From positions 1 to 51,644 of the forward strand of contig JAAYAW010000041.1 of NCBI GenBank assembly GCA_012719135.1: a DNA stretch of 51,644 nt, read 5' to 3'. Both the position numbers and the translations under genes were made by a program. This DNA is from Chloroflexota bacterium (lineage in GTDB: Bacteria; Chloroflexota; Anaerolineae; UBA1429). Position 1 is the stretch's first letter; each line of letters starts with the position of its first letter. The notes below the pieces were generated by a model. That model had not been told where the DNA came from, did not search any database, and saw nothing but the letters and a program-made list of their open reading frames with translations. Positions 32,038 through 39,790 of the stretch are shown one piece after another.

Positions 32038-33555
32038 TCAGTGTGGTGGCGTGAGATCCTGCATCCGCGGCTGCCCGGCGCCTGATACGGACATCTCCAT
32101 GCTGGGGTGCCCGTCGATCTCCACGGCCAGGCGCAGGTCGAGGACGTCCGTGTAGGGCAGGCCGCGGAGCAGCTGTATGTAGCGCCCCAAGGGTAACAGC
32201 GGACCCGCGCCCTCGCGGTTCAGCGGGATCTCCTGTAACGAACGCCCCTGGAGGGAGATGGTGATCGTCCCCGTGCCCCGTGGGCGTGCCAGCGCGCGGG
32301 TGGCCCCCTCGCCAAGATACCCCCACAGGTACTCGGAGGCGTTGTTGTAGGTTGCCAGGCCCCGCCAGTTCGGACCTTCCTGCGCGATACCCTGCTCGAA
32401 ATCAAAGAGCTGGACGCGCGTCGCGCCGCCGCGGCCGGTGCTCGTGCGGATGATCGTCGTCTCATGTTGGATAAAGCGATCTCGCTCATAGACGGCGTCA
32501 AGCAACTCGTCCGCGCGGCGGACGTCCTCCGCCCGGGCGGGGTTCTGGCGAGCCGCCGACACGGCGGCGGTGGACCACGCCTCTCCCAGGGCGCTCCCCT
32601 CTGCTGCCCGGGCGGCCCGGCGATCCTCCCGGCTCCAACCCGAAAGGAGCGGAACGCGCTTGCCCGGATCGATATTCAGAGCATGGCCGGCGCTTGAGGG
32701 CATGACGTGGAAGAGGGTCACCCCGGGCTGAGCGATAACTGGAGGGGCGTGGAGCTCGCCGGCTCCCAGGTAGTGCTCCATGTGGATGGTCAGGCCGCCG
32801 CCATAGTTCTCGATGCCGCGAATGTACTGGATCAGCTCGCCCAACTGGTCGCATACGGCCACGAGCGGATAGTCGCCGCTGGCGGCGTACTCCCGGCGCC
32901 AGGCGCTCTGGCCGCCGTACCAGCGGTGCGCGCGCTCGTACGCGACGCCCGTCAACTGTTCGACAACCTCGTCCAGCCAGGCGGGATCTCCCGGGGCGCC
33001 GGCCCCGGACTCTCCCGGCGCCGCCTCGCTGGCGGCTGCCTGCGCCTGCTCCAACCGCTCGCGGATCTCCGCAGCGATCGCCTCGGCCCAGACCGTCGCC
33101 CGTCCCTCTACAAAAGCGTCGCTGGGGGGCTCAGAGTGGGGCTCCGCCGCTTCCTCTCCGGCCTCCTCGTCGCTAGCCTGGCGCTCCTCCTCCCAATCCT
33201 CCTCTTCCTCGGCGGCGCCGGGGTGCTCGGCCTCCCACTCCTGGTATCCCAATGCCCCGGTCTGCTCGATGGGGCGCGAGGAGAGCGTTGGGGGGCGATC
33301 GCGACGGATGATCCCGGCCTCGAGGCTGCGGCGTACGCCGCAGCCAAGCGGCATGGCGGTCCGCGCGAGGTGGCCGATCAGGGGTGCCAGCTGAGGCGCC
33401 GCCGCCGGCAGGCGCTGCAGCACCAACCGCGCAAGGGCCTGGCGGCGGGCAGGAGTCCATCGTACTGCATGGCGGGGGGCCGGTTGATGAGCAGGCAGGA
33501 GCACGCGCCGGACCGGCAGGTCCTCATAGCGCGCGGCCATCCGGCGGCTGGCCAT
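32038..33555 (-). CDS. Hypothetical protein heading the zincin cluster
   Basis: A 505-residue protein of unknown family. Residues 1-80 are basic and repetitive (RRQALARLVLQRLPAAAPQLAPLIGH). Residues 110-150 are extremely acidic (a Glu/Asp run of EEEEDWEEE type). The rest looks globular: VVEQLTGVAYERAHRWYGGQ, then LTIHMEHYLGAGELH, and a C-terminal beta-rich domain (TGTITISLQGRSLQEIPLN, LDLRLAVEIDGHPSMEMSV). No catalytic motif is clear. It is the first gene of the cluster, with a weak promoter 50-80 bp upstream. The basic N-terminus echoes those of the two zincins. Confidence 0.6.
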   Translation of the reverse strand: MASRRMAARYEDLPVRRVLLPAHQPAPRHAVRWTPARRQALARLVLQRLPAAAPQLAPLIGHLARTAMPLGCGVRRSLEAGIIRRDRPPTLSSRPIEQTGALGYQEWEAEHPGAAEEEEDWEEERQASDEEAGEEAAEPHSEPPSDAFVEGRATVWAEAIAAEIRERLEQAQAAASEAAPGESGAGAPGDPAWLDEVVEQLTGVAYERAHRWYGGQSAWRREYAASGDYPLVAVCDQLGELIQYIRGIENYGGGLTIHMEHYLGAGELHAPPVIAQPGVTLFHVMPSSAGHALNIDPGKRVPLLSGWSREDRRAARAAEGSALGEAWSTAAVSAARQNPARAEDVRRADELLDAVYERDRFIQHETTIIRTSTGRGGATRVQLFDFEQGIAQEGPNWRGLATYNNASEYLWGYLGEGATRALARPRGTGTITISLQGRSLQEIPLNREGAGPLLPLGRYIQLLRGLPYTDVLDLRLAVEIDGHPSMEMSVSGAGQPRMQDLTPPH

Positions 33556-33601
33556 GGTGCCTCCCCGATAGCGACAGAACGGGCAAGGTGAGCTTATACC
33601 T

Positions 33602-33632
33602 CATTCTAGCCGACTTTTGGCCGTGCTGCACA
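33602..33632 (-). promoter_or_regulatory. Possible promoter of the zincin cluster
   Basis: TAGAAT (33602-33607) and TTGTGC (33627-33632) lie on the minus strand. The spacing is 19 bp, so confidence is low. The region is locally AT-richer than its surroundings. Confidence 0.35.
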
Positions 33633-33666
33633 AGGGGTTTGCTGGCCCAGAGGGGCGATCCGCTCG

Positions 33667-33696
33667 TTGGCGTCCGGCGCCCCGAATGCGTATCAT
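33667..33696 (+). promoter_or_regulatory. Promoter of the membrane-protein gene at 33738
   Basis: TTGGCG (33667-33672) and TATCAT (33691-33696) are 18 bp apart, 42 bp before the ATG. It is divergent from the zincin cluster promoter. Confidence 0.55.
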
Positions 33697-33737
33697 CGCG
33701 TCTCAATGATCGCGCTCGGAGCGCGCAGGAGAGAAGC

Positions 33738-34421
33738 ATGCACATCCGCAATCGCACCGTCGCCCTCTGCTATCGGCTGGTCTGCGTGGCGCTGATCGGG
33801 GTGGCCCTGTACCTGAACTCGGGGCTTCCCGAGGGACGGCTGAGCCCCGTGATGCTTTCGTACTATACCATCCAGAGCGCGCTGTGGGCCTTTGCCCTCA
33901 TGGGCGCCCTGGCGGTGCGCACCGCGCGTGACCGGCGCACGGAGGGTGCCCACGGCGGCAGTGCGGCCGGCAGCGTCGTCACCGGGGCGGTGACCGTGGC
34001 AGTGACCATCACGCTGCTCGTGTATCATTTTCTGCTGGTCCCCCAGCTGTATACCATGGGGGCTTCGTACCGGCCGTTTACGCCGCGGGATCTGGCCATT
34101 CACTATGCGACACCTCTATCCATCATCCTGGATTGGCTGCTCTTTCAGCCCAAAGGCCGGCACCGCTGGCGTGACGCCATCGTCTGGCTGGGGATGCCGC
34201 TGGCCTACTTTGTCTTTGCACTGGTGCGCGCCGAGATCGGCGGGCCGCTCGGGATGGATGGGAGCCGCTACCCCTACTTTTTCCTGGACTTGGATGTGCT
34301 GGGGTGGGGCGGGCTGCTCCGCAACGTGGCGGGCCTCAGCGTGTGCTTTACCCTGTTGGGGACCCTCTATGTCGCGCTGGATCGTGTTCTGGGCCGGCTC
34401 CGGCCGCGCGCCGACGGCTAG
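33738..34421 (+). CDS. FAR-17a/AIG1-like (Pr6Pr-type) membrane protein
   Basis: A 227-residue integral membrane protein with about six hydrophobic helices. YYTIQSALWAFALMGAL, the conserved His in ITLLVYHFLL, and HYATPLSIILDWLLFQP match the FAR-17a/AIG1-like family, whose eukaryotic members hydrolyse fatty-acid esters using a conserved Thr and His. YPYFFLDLDVLGWGG is the usual C-terminal block. The ATG at 33738 follows AGGAGAG. Its last ~42 codons recur at 36318-36450, and its terminator is interrupted after the left arm. Function in bacteria is not established. Confidence 0.75.
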   Translation: MHIRNRTVALCYRLVCVALIGVALYLNSGLPEGRLSPVMLSYYTIQSALWAFALMGALAVRTARDRRTEGAHGGSAAGSVVTGAVTVAVTITLLVYHFLLVPQLYTMGASYRPFTPRDLAIHYATPLSIILDWLLFQPKGRHRWRDAIVWLGMPLAYFVFALVRAEIGGPLGMDGSRYPYFFLDLDVLGWGGLLRNVAGLSVCFTLLGTLYVALDRVLGRLRPRADG

Positions 34422-34455
34422 CGGGGCGAGCTCGGAACAACAAAGGAGCGCCCTC
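34287..34455 (+). repeat. Long imperfect direct repeat, copy A
   Basis: Covers the 3' end of the membrane-protein gene, its stop and the left arm of its terminator. It is about 90% identical by eye to 36318-36482, and both copies end the coding frame at the same TAG. Confidence 0.85.
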
Positions 34456-34516
34456 CTTGGAGCGTTCATACAGGGATTGACGTAAACATCGAGTGAACAG
34501 CTTCAGGCGGTGGCAA

Positions 34517-34567
34517 CAGGAAAGCGACCATGTGGGAGCATTATGCTCCCACATGGTCGCTTTCCTG
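34517..34567. repeat. 25-bp perfect inverted repeat
   Basis: Positions 34517-34541 and 34543-34567 are exact reverse complements with one base between. There is no T run on either strand, so it is not a normal terminator. It marks the boundary between the truncated membrane-gene terminator and the decayed aldo/keto reductase. Confidence 0.9.
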
Positions 34568-34588
34568 CGTTCTGAGAGAATCCCCAGG

Positions 34589-35004
34589 TCAACCGCGCTG
34601 AAGGTGCCCTCGAAGGGGGGCACAGTCCGGCCAGTGGACCTGATCGGGGTCGACTTCATCGGTGCCCAGGTGCGTCAATGGCCCTTCGAGCCTATCGCGG
34701 ATGCTCGAGGGGGAGAAATCGAGAAGGCGCCTGTTGCTGATCCGGCGGCTTCCGGCCTTGGTCGCGAGATAGGCCTTGTTCCGCCTACCCTTGGCGGCTT
34801 GTCCCACGAGCAGCTCCGCGCGGCTCTCGCCGTAGGGCTGGGCGGTGTCGATCAGGTTCATCCCGCGTCGAGCATGGCCTCCATCGCGCGGAGGAAGGCT
34901 GCGTCGTCTCTGCCGTCAAAGTGGCCGCCAGCGGCAAACGAGCCGTAGACGACCGTGGAAACCTTCATGTCGGTTTTGCCGACCTGACGATAGACGATGC
35001 ACAT
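34589..35004 (-). pseudogene. Decayed aldo/keto reductase
   Basis: The N-terminal half of an AKR paralogous to the intact one at 35130. It starts at ATG 35004 with YRQVGKTDMKVSTVVYGSFAAGG. A one-base deletion near 34860 breaks DAG from MNLIDTAQPYG; the intact copy reads through at the same place. The second frame goes on through KAGSRR to QVHWPD. A further shift moves PPFEGTFSA into another frame, and the sequence ends at the 25-bp inverted repeat. The catalytic Tyr in QPYG and the Lys in ATKAG survive in the remnant, but the C-terminal NADPH-binding half is gone. Confidence 0.8.
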
Positions 35005-35102
35005 GCCTCCCCAACTACAACATCGTTTGGACACAAACGGCCATAACCCCGGACGGGACCGGGGGCGGGGAGATTCGCCCCCTCCCCGCCGATGTCTTGC
35101 CA

Positions 35103-35120
35103 TTTCGGGCTCGCCCGAAA
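35103..35120. terminator. Hairpin after the aldo/keto reductase
   Basis: An 8-bp perfect inverted repeat (35103-35110 with 35113-35120) lies just past the AKR stop. A second 8-bp GC stem lies at 35064-35071 with 35083-35090. Neither has a T run; they may act together as the end of the transcript. Confidence 0.4.
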
Positions 35121-35129
35121 CGGAATTTC

Positions 35130-36065
35130 CTAGAAGACCTTGTTCAGCGCGGCAATCGCGTCAAGCGGAAGCTCAATGTCGGCCCCTTTCAGGTTCATGA
35201 GGCCCTGCTCGGGGGTCTTCGCGCCGACGAGGGCGACGGTGCAGCGGACCAAGACCCACGCGATCGCGACTTGGACCATCGGGAGGCCCAAATTGCCCGC
35301 GACAAGGCGGAGGTTCTCGACAACTTTGACCGTTCTCGGCCAGTTCCCCTCCGAGAAGATCTCGCGGTAGAAGCCGTTCTCGTTGCGGGTGTCGGAGGCG
35401 TCAAACGTGGGGCGCTCCTTCGGGAACTTGCCCGAGAGGACGCCGCCGCCGATGGAACCGTAGGTCAGGGTGCCGATGTTGTTCTTCTCGCAATAGGGGA
35501 GGATCGCAGCTTCGATGCCCCGGTCGACCAGCGAATAGGGGGGCTGGAGGGTCGTGACGTCGCAGTACTGCTTCAGCTCTTCGAGCTGAACATCCGAAAA
35601 GTTCGAGACGCCGATGTAGCGGATCTTGCCTTCCTTCTGGAGCTTTGCGAGCTCTGTGAAGGATTCCTCGAATGGGGTGGTGTAGACCGGCCAGTGCATC
35701 TGGTAGAGGTCGATATAGTCGATATCAAGGCGCTTTAGGGAGCCTTCGACCTGCCTGCGGAGGGCTTCCTTCGACGCGTCGCGGACGGGTATGGGATTGC
35801 CGGGCTCCCGCATCGTGCCGCACTTTGTCGCGATATAGACCTGATCCCGCCTGCCCTTAATCGCCTTGCCGACGATCTCCTCGGCATGTCCCATGCCGTA
35901 GGGCTGGGCGGTATCGATCATGTTCATGCCGGCGTCGAGCATGGCTCGCATAGTGCGGATGGAAGCGTCGTCATCCGGCTTGCCGAAGGCGCCGCCAGTT
36001 GCCATCGTTCCGAGGACGACGGGGGAGACGAGCATATCGGTTCTTCCGAGTTTGCGGTAGTTCAC
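35130..36065 (-). CDS. Aldo/keto reductase
   Basis: A 311-residue NADPH-dependent TIM-barrel oxidoreductase. The catalytic tetrad is visible: Asp in IDTAQPYG, Tyr in the same motif, Lys in ATKCG and His in YQMHWP. The C-terminal NADPH site includes IAWVLVRCTVALVGAKTPEQ. VSNFSDVQLEEL is the family block in the central barrel. The start is a GTG at 36065, 8 nt after AGGAGG. The frame stays open 20 codons upstream but without a ribosome site. It lies in a module bracketed by a direct repeat, next to its own decayed paralogue, and its flanks are less GC-rich, so it is probably acquired. Confidence 0.9.
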   Translation of the reverse strand: MNYRKLGRTDMLVSPVVLGTMATGGAFGKPDDDASIRTMRAMLDAGMNMIDTAQPYGMGHAEEIVGKAIKGRRDQVYIATKCGTMREPGNPIPVRDASKEALRRQVEGSLKRLDIDYIDLYQMHWPVYTTPFEESFTELAKLQKEGKIRYIGVSNFSDVQLEELKQYCDVTTLQPPYSLVDRGIEAAILPYCEKNNIGTLTYGSIGGGVLSGKFPKERPTFDASDTRNENGFYREIFSEGNWPRTVKVVENLRLVAGNLGLPMVQVAIAWVLVRCTVALVGAKTPEQGLMNLKGADIELPLDAIAALNKVF

Positions 36066-36254
36066 AATAGTATCCTCCTGATCAAATCTGTGGTTGTCTC
36101 TCCCAGATAAGGAAATCGCCCTCATTCAGGGCACGCCGGGGTTTCCTCGCAAAGAAACCGCCTCTGACAGGCGTTTCTGTGACCAAATCCCGCGGACCGC
36201 TGAACCAAGGGAGATCGTGCAGGTTCCCGTCGCATTCCTTCTCTGGTCAGGATG

Positions 36255-36283
36255 TTTGTACCATTCTCTCTGAACTCCGTCAA
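36255..36283 (-). promoter_or_regulatory. Promoter of the aldo/keto reductase
   Basis: On the minus strand TTGACG (36278-36283) and TACAAA (36255-36260) are 17 bp apart. The leader to the GTG is about 180 nt and contains a GAAA-CGCCT / AGGCG-TTTC hairpin near 36155-36178. Confidence 0.65.
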
Positions 36284-36317
36284 TGTTACGCCATACGCGC
36301 GATACGGGTATCTCATA

Positions 36318-36450
36318 GACTTGGCACTTGGGGTGGGGCGGGCTGCTCCGCAACGTGGCGGGCCTCAGCCTGGGCTTTGCCCTGTTGGGCGCCCTCCATG
36401 TCGCGCTGGATCGTGTTCTGGGCCGGAGTCGGCCGCGGGCCGACGGCTAG
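36318..36450 (+). pseudogene. 3' fragment of a FAR-17a-like membrane-protein gene
   Basis: The frame reads LGWGGLLRNVAGLSLGFALLGALHVALDRVLG and ends in RPRADG and TAG, matching the last ~42 residues of the gene at 33738 with several conservative changes. No start or upstream part exists. It is the relic of a duplicated copy that lost its body when the aldo/keto reductase module came in. Confidence 0.8.
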
Positions 36451-36482
36451 CGCCGGGCTCGGAACGAAAAAGGAGCGCCCTC
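36318..36482 (+). repeat. Long imperfect direct repeat, copy B
   Basis: Second copy of 34287-34455. Unlike copy A it retains the complete terminator that follows, so copies A and B flank the ~1.86-kb inserted module. Confidence 0.85.
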
Positions 36483-36498
36483 TTGAGGGCGCTCCTTT
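36469..36498. terminator. Bidirectional terminator
   Basis: A 14-bp perfect inverted repeat (36469-36482 with 36485-36498) ends in CCTTTGTT on the plus strand and starts with an A run that reads as T on the minus strand. It separates the membrane-gene relic from convergent pepF. Confidence 0.85.
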
Positions 36499-36513
36499 GT
36501 TGGCCTTGCGGGA

Positions 36514-38328
36514 TCAGTCGGTGTTCAGAAGGGCATCCAGCCGCTCTACCAGGGCCGCCATGTCGTCAAAGGCGATCTGGATCGGCTCTGGGCTGAGCAT
36601 GTCCACCCCCGCCTTCTTGAGTGCGTCCAGCGGGTAGAGTGAGTTGCCCGCCTTGAGGAAGGCGAGATAGTCCTCCACGGCCCCGGCATCGGCCGAGGTC
36701 AGGCGCTGCGCCAGCGCGTGGGCCGCCGCGATGCCTGTGGTGTACTGGTAGACATAAAAGTTGTAATAGAGGTGGGTGTGGAACTCTGCCCAGGTGATGC
36801 CTACCCGGTCATGGTCCATCTCCACCTGCCCACCGTAGCCCTCGGAGAACAGGTTGGCCATCAGATCGATCATCCGGTCGGCCGTGAGGGGCTCTCCGCG
36901 CTCGACGCGCTCATGCACCTCCAGCTCAAAGCGCGCCAGGGTCGGCATGAGGAAAAAGTAGCGGTAGTAGTTGGCCATGGCCTCTTCGATCAGGCCGATC
37001 TGGTGGGCCCGATCCGTGAGCTTGTTCAGCAGGTGGCTCCGCACCAGCGCCTGGTTGCAGTTTGAGGCGACCTCGGCGACGAAAATGGTGTACTCGGAGT
37101 ACACGATCGGCTGGTTAGCCCAAGATAGGTACGAGTGCATCGAGTGCCCAAGTTCGTGCGCCAGGGTGCTCAGGCTGAACAGGTCGTCCGCAAAGCTCAT
37201 CAGGATCATCGGATCGGTGCCCTTGGCGCCCGTTGAAAAGGCCCCGGCGTGCTTGCCCTTGTTGGCGTACACGTCTACCCAGTTGCGGTTGAGCAGACCG
37301 TCACGCGCCACGTCGAGATAAGCCTCTCCCAGAGGGGCGAGGCCCTCGAGAATCCACTCCACGGCCTGCTCGTAGCTCACCTGGGGCTTGGCATCGGTGA
37401 GCGGAGCCTGCAGGTCATACGGCTGGAGCGCATCCAGCCGGAGTGCCCGGCGCCGCACGTCCCAGTAGCGATGCCAGACGGGCAGGTTCTTTTTGAAGGT
37501 GTCGATCACATTGTGAAAAGCCTGTACCGGCACATAGTTCTCCGAGACTGCCGCCTCCAGCGACGAGTCGTACCGGCGCGCGCGCGCCATGAACACATCG
37601 TGTTTGATGCCGCAGGCCATGCAGGTGGCCATGGTGTTCTTGACTGCGAGATGGCCGTCGGCATAGCTCTGGTAGGCCGTGCGCCGGATCTCGCGGTCGG
37701 GATCGGTCTCCATCTCGGTGTAGGTACCCTGAACCACAGGCAGGTCGGGCTGTCCCGGTCCGGCGCTCGCCGGCCGGAACACGAGATCGGCGTCGGCCAG
37801 CACGCCGTGGATGCTGTTGGCCGTGCGGAAGGGATCCTGCAGTTCCCCCAGAAGCGTCTCGACCTCGGGAGAGCGCACGTGCTCCGCCCTGCGGGCCAAC
37901 TGGTCAAAGTACTGGGCATAGTCCGCGAGTTCGGCGTCATCGCGGGCCCAGGTCTTGAGCGTGTCCGGGCCGATGGCCAGCATCTCCGGTTCCGCAAAGG
38001 CGATCGCGCCCATCACCTGAGCGGCGAGGGACATGGCACGGGCGTTGAGGGCGGCCGCCGCCTGGTCCGAAGTGTCCACCGCGTGGGAAGAGTGCGCATA
38101 GATATGGATTTTGCCGGTGAGCAGCACAAGTTCCTGGAGGTGTTCCAGCCAGCGGGCGATGACGGCCGGGCCTTCGGCAAGGTGCCCTTCGAACGCCCTG
38201 GTCTCGGGCAGCATCGCCCGAACCCGCGCGATTTCCGCCTCCCAGGCGGCTTCGTCCGCGTAGAGGTTCGTCAGGTTCCACTTGTAGCGGGCTGGGATCT
38301 GGTCGCGAGTGCGTAGTTCTGTAGCCAT
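36514..38328 (-). CDS. pepF: Oligoendopeptidase F (M3 zinc peptidase)
   Basis: A 604-residue cytoplasmic peptidase that cleaves short peptides of roughly 6-20 residues. The zinc site is HELGH (391-395) in LAHELGHSMHSYLSWANQP, followed by a conserved Glu about 25 residues on (VAEVASNCNQAL). YVPVQAFHNVIDTFKKN and AFSTGAKGTDPMILMSF precede it, as in PepF. The length matches the family. No signal peptide is present. The ATG at 38328 is preceded by GAGGTAAC. It is monocistronic, with a small palindrome at the start of the gene's leader. Confidence 0.95.
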   Translation of the reverse strand: MATELRTRDQIPARYKWNLTNLYADEAAWEAEIARVRAMLPETRAFEGHLAEGPAVIARWLEHLQELVLLTGKIHIYAHSSHAVDTSDQAAAALNARAMSLAAQVMGAIAFAEPEMLAIGPDTLKTWARDDAELADYAQYFDQLARRAEHVRSPEVETLLGELQDPFRTANSIHGVLADADLVFRPASAGPGQPDLPVVQGTYTEMETDPDREIRRTAYQSYADGHLAVKNTMATCMACGIKHDVFMARARRYDSSLEAAVSENYVPVQAFHNVIDTFKKNLPVWHRYWDVRRRALRLDALQPYDLQAPLTDAKPQVSYEQAVEWILEGLAPLGEAYLDVARDGLLNRNWVDVYANKGKHAGAFSTGAKGTDPMILMSFADDLFSLSTLAHELGHSMHSYLSWANQPIVYSEYTIFVAEVASNCNQALVRSHLLNKLTDRAHQIGLIEEAMANYYRYFFLMPTLARFELEVHERVERGEPLTADRMIDLMANLFSEGYGGQVEMDHDRVGITWAEFHTHLYYNFYVYQYTTGIAAAHALAQRLTSADAGAVEDYLAFLKAGNSLYPLDALKKAGVDMLSPEPIQIAFDDMAALVERLDALLNTD

Positions 38329-38338
38329 GTTACCTCGG

Positions 38339-38351
38339 TATACTGAGTATA
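38339..38351. promoter_or_regulatory. Palindrome upstream of pepF
   Basis: TATACT-G-AGTATA is a perfect 6-bp inverted repeat 10 bp before the pepF ATG, overlapping a -10-like sequence on the minus strand. It could be an operator or simply the -10 itself. No clear -35 is present. Confidence 0.35.
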
Positions 38352-38460
38352 TAGTTGCCCCGTCCCTCTATCGGGACCCCTGAGGCGTCCGTTGGGCCTG
38401 AGGATAGCATCCCGGTGATGCCCGCGCAAGCCCCGCTAAAGCGCAACCGGCGGGCCGCTC

Positions 38461-39600
38461 TCAGCCGGCGACCAGGCCCGCCAGCAGGCTCTCATAGGCG
38501 CCGATGGAGGCCTCCGGGGAAAAGATGCGCCGGATCGACTCCTCCGGCTGGCAGTAAGCCTCCCGGTTGTTCAGCGTCTCCAGGATGCCCTCGGCCAAAG
38601 CCTCGGGGCTGCGCGGCATGACCAGCCGGCCCATCCCCGTCACCCGCACCACCTCGCGAGCTCCCGGGATGTCCGTGGTCACTACGGGCGTGCCCGATAG
38701 GATCGCCTCCACCTGCACGCTGGGGAAGCAATCGGTGCGGCTGGGGAGGGCGACCAGGTCGCACATGGCGTAGAAATCGGCCATGCGCTGCGGATCACGG
38801 ATGAGACCGACCTCGATGATGTGTGCGCGTTCGGCCTCCACCAGGGGCCGGCAGCGCTCGTAGAACCGCTCGTAAACCACGCGGGTATCGCCCGCGTAAA
38901 GAAGCCGGACCTCTGGCATTCGGGCGCGCACCAGGGGTATCGCTCGTAGCAAATAGTCGAACCCCTTTTCCTCCACAAAGCGCCCCGCAAAGCCGACGAG
39001 GGGCGCGTTCGTGAGCCCCAACGCGTCCCGCCAGGCGAGGGCGGATTCGCGGTCGGGACACGGGAAGCTAAAGGTCGGGTAGATCGCCCTCGTCTTGGCG
39101 AGGTAAGGCCGGAGATACTCCGAGTGATCGGCATAGTCCTGGGAGTGCGTGGTGATGACGTCGGCGGAGCGAGCGCCCAGGTTCTGCAGCCCGCCAACGG
39201 TGAGCTGAACGAACTGGTTCCAAGGCCCGGCGGGCATTGTCAGATCGCCGTGGTGGGTCATCACCATCTTGCGCCCGGCACGGTGGGCCAGGGCCCCCAC
39301 AAGGGCGGTCTCCAGCATAGGGGTGTGAACCTGCACGACGTCATGCTCGCGCACCAGCGCCTGCACGGCGCCCACAAAGCCCGGCATCACCTGGCCGCGG
39401 CTCAGGCGAAAGAGAGGTCGAAGCCGGATGACCTCCACGCCGTTCAGCTGCTCTTGCGCGGGCAGGTCCGGCGCGTGGCGGGCGGTAAGCACCGTCACGC
39501 GGTGCCCGCGCGCCGCCAGGCCCTCGGCCAACCGGCCCGCATACGCGGTAAGCCCCGTCCAGTGCGGATAGTAGTATGTGAGGACCATGAGGATCTTCAT
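38461..39600 (-). CDS. GT4 family glycosyltransferase
   Basis: A 379-residue GT-B retaining transferase. The N-terminus MKILMVLTYYYPHWTGLTAYAG resembles mannosyltransferases, and MTHHGDLTMP is the acceptor-side His motif. The donor domain starts LVGFAGRFVEEKGFDYLL. The usual E-x7-E position reads PSRTDCFPSVQVEAILSGTPVV, where the first Glu is replaced by Asp-Cys and the second (Glu in QVEAIL) is kept. It is a single-gene unit, the third GT4 in this window, and is not linked to the other two. Its acceptor is unknown. Confidence 0.88.
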   Translation of the reverse strand: MKILMVLTYYYPHWTGLTAYAGRLAEGLAARGHRVTVLTARHAPDLPAQEQLNGVEVIRLRPLFRLSRGQVMPGFVGAVQALVREHDVVQVHTPMLETALVGALAHRAGRKMVMTHHGDLTMPAGPWNQFVQLTVGGLQNLGARSADVITTHSQDYADHSEYLRPYLAKTRAIYPTFSFPCPDRESALAWRDALGLTNAPLVGFAGRFVEEKGFDYLLRAIPLVRARMPEVRLLYAGDTRVVYERFYERCRPLVEAERAHIIEVGLIRDPQRMADFYAMCDLVALPSRTDCFPSVQVEAILSGTPVVTTDIPGAREVVRVTGMGRLVMPRSPEALAEGILETLNNREAYCQPEESIRRIFSPEASIGAYESLLAGLVAG

Positions 39601-39752
39601 ACAGGGCGCGCTCCACCGGGCGGTCTATGACCGCCTGTCGGCGGCACCCGGCTAGGATAGCACAGGGGCCTGGGACGGGCAAGGGTGCATTCCTTGGCGG
39701 CTATCCCCGTGCTTTGCGGCGCCGTGGCCGCTCTGCCTCCGCCCCGCAGCCT

Positions 39753-39781
39753 TTGACGTCCGGCGGGAGCCCGCCTACACT
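39753..39781 (+). promoter_or_regulatory. Promoter of the amidase-mtnA pair
   Basis: TTGACG (39753-39758) and TACACT (39776-39781) are 17 bp apart. The amidase ATG is only 9 bp after the -10, so transcription would begin at or next to the start codon. Confidence 0.7.
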
Positions 39782-39790
39782 CCCGGCATC

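Noticed and set aside
36179-36637. A plus-strand frame through the repeat copy B and the pepF tail
   Set aside because: It uses the wrong frame of the membrane-protein relic and crosses a strong terminator.
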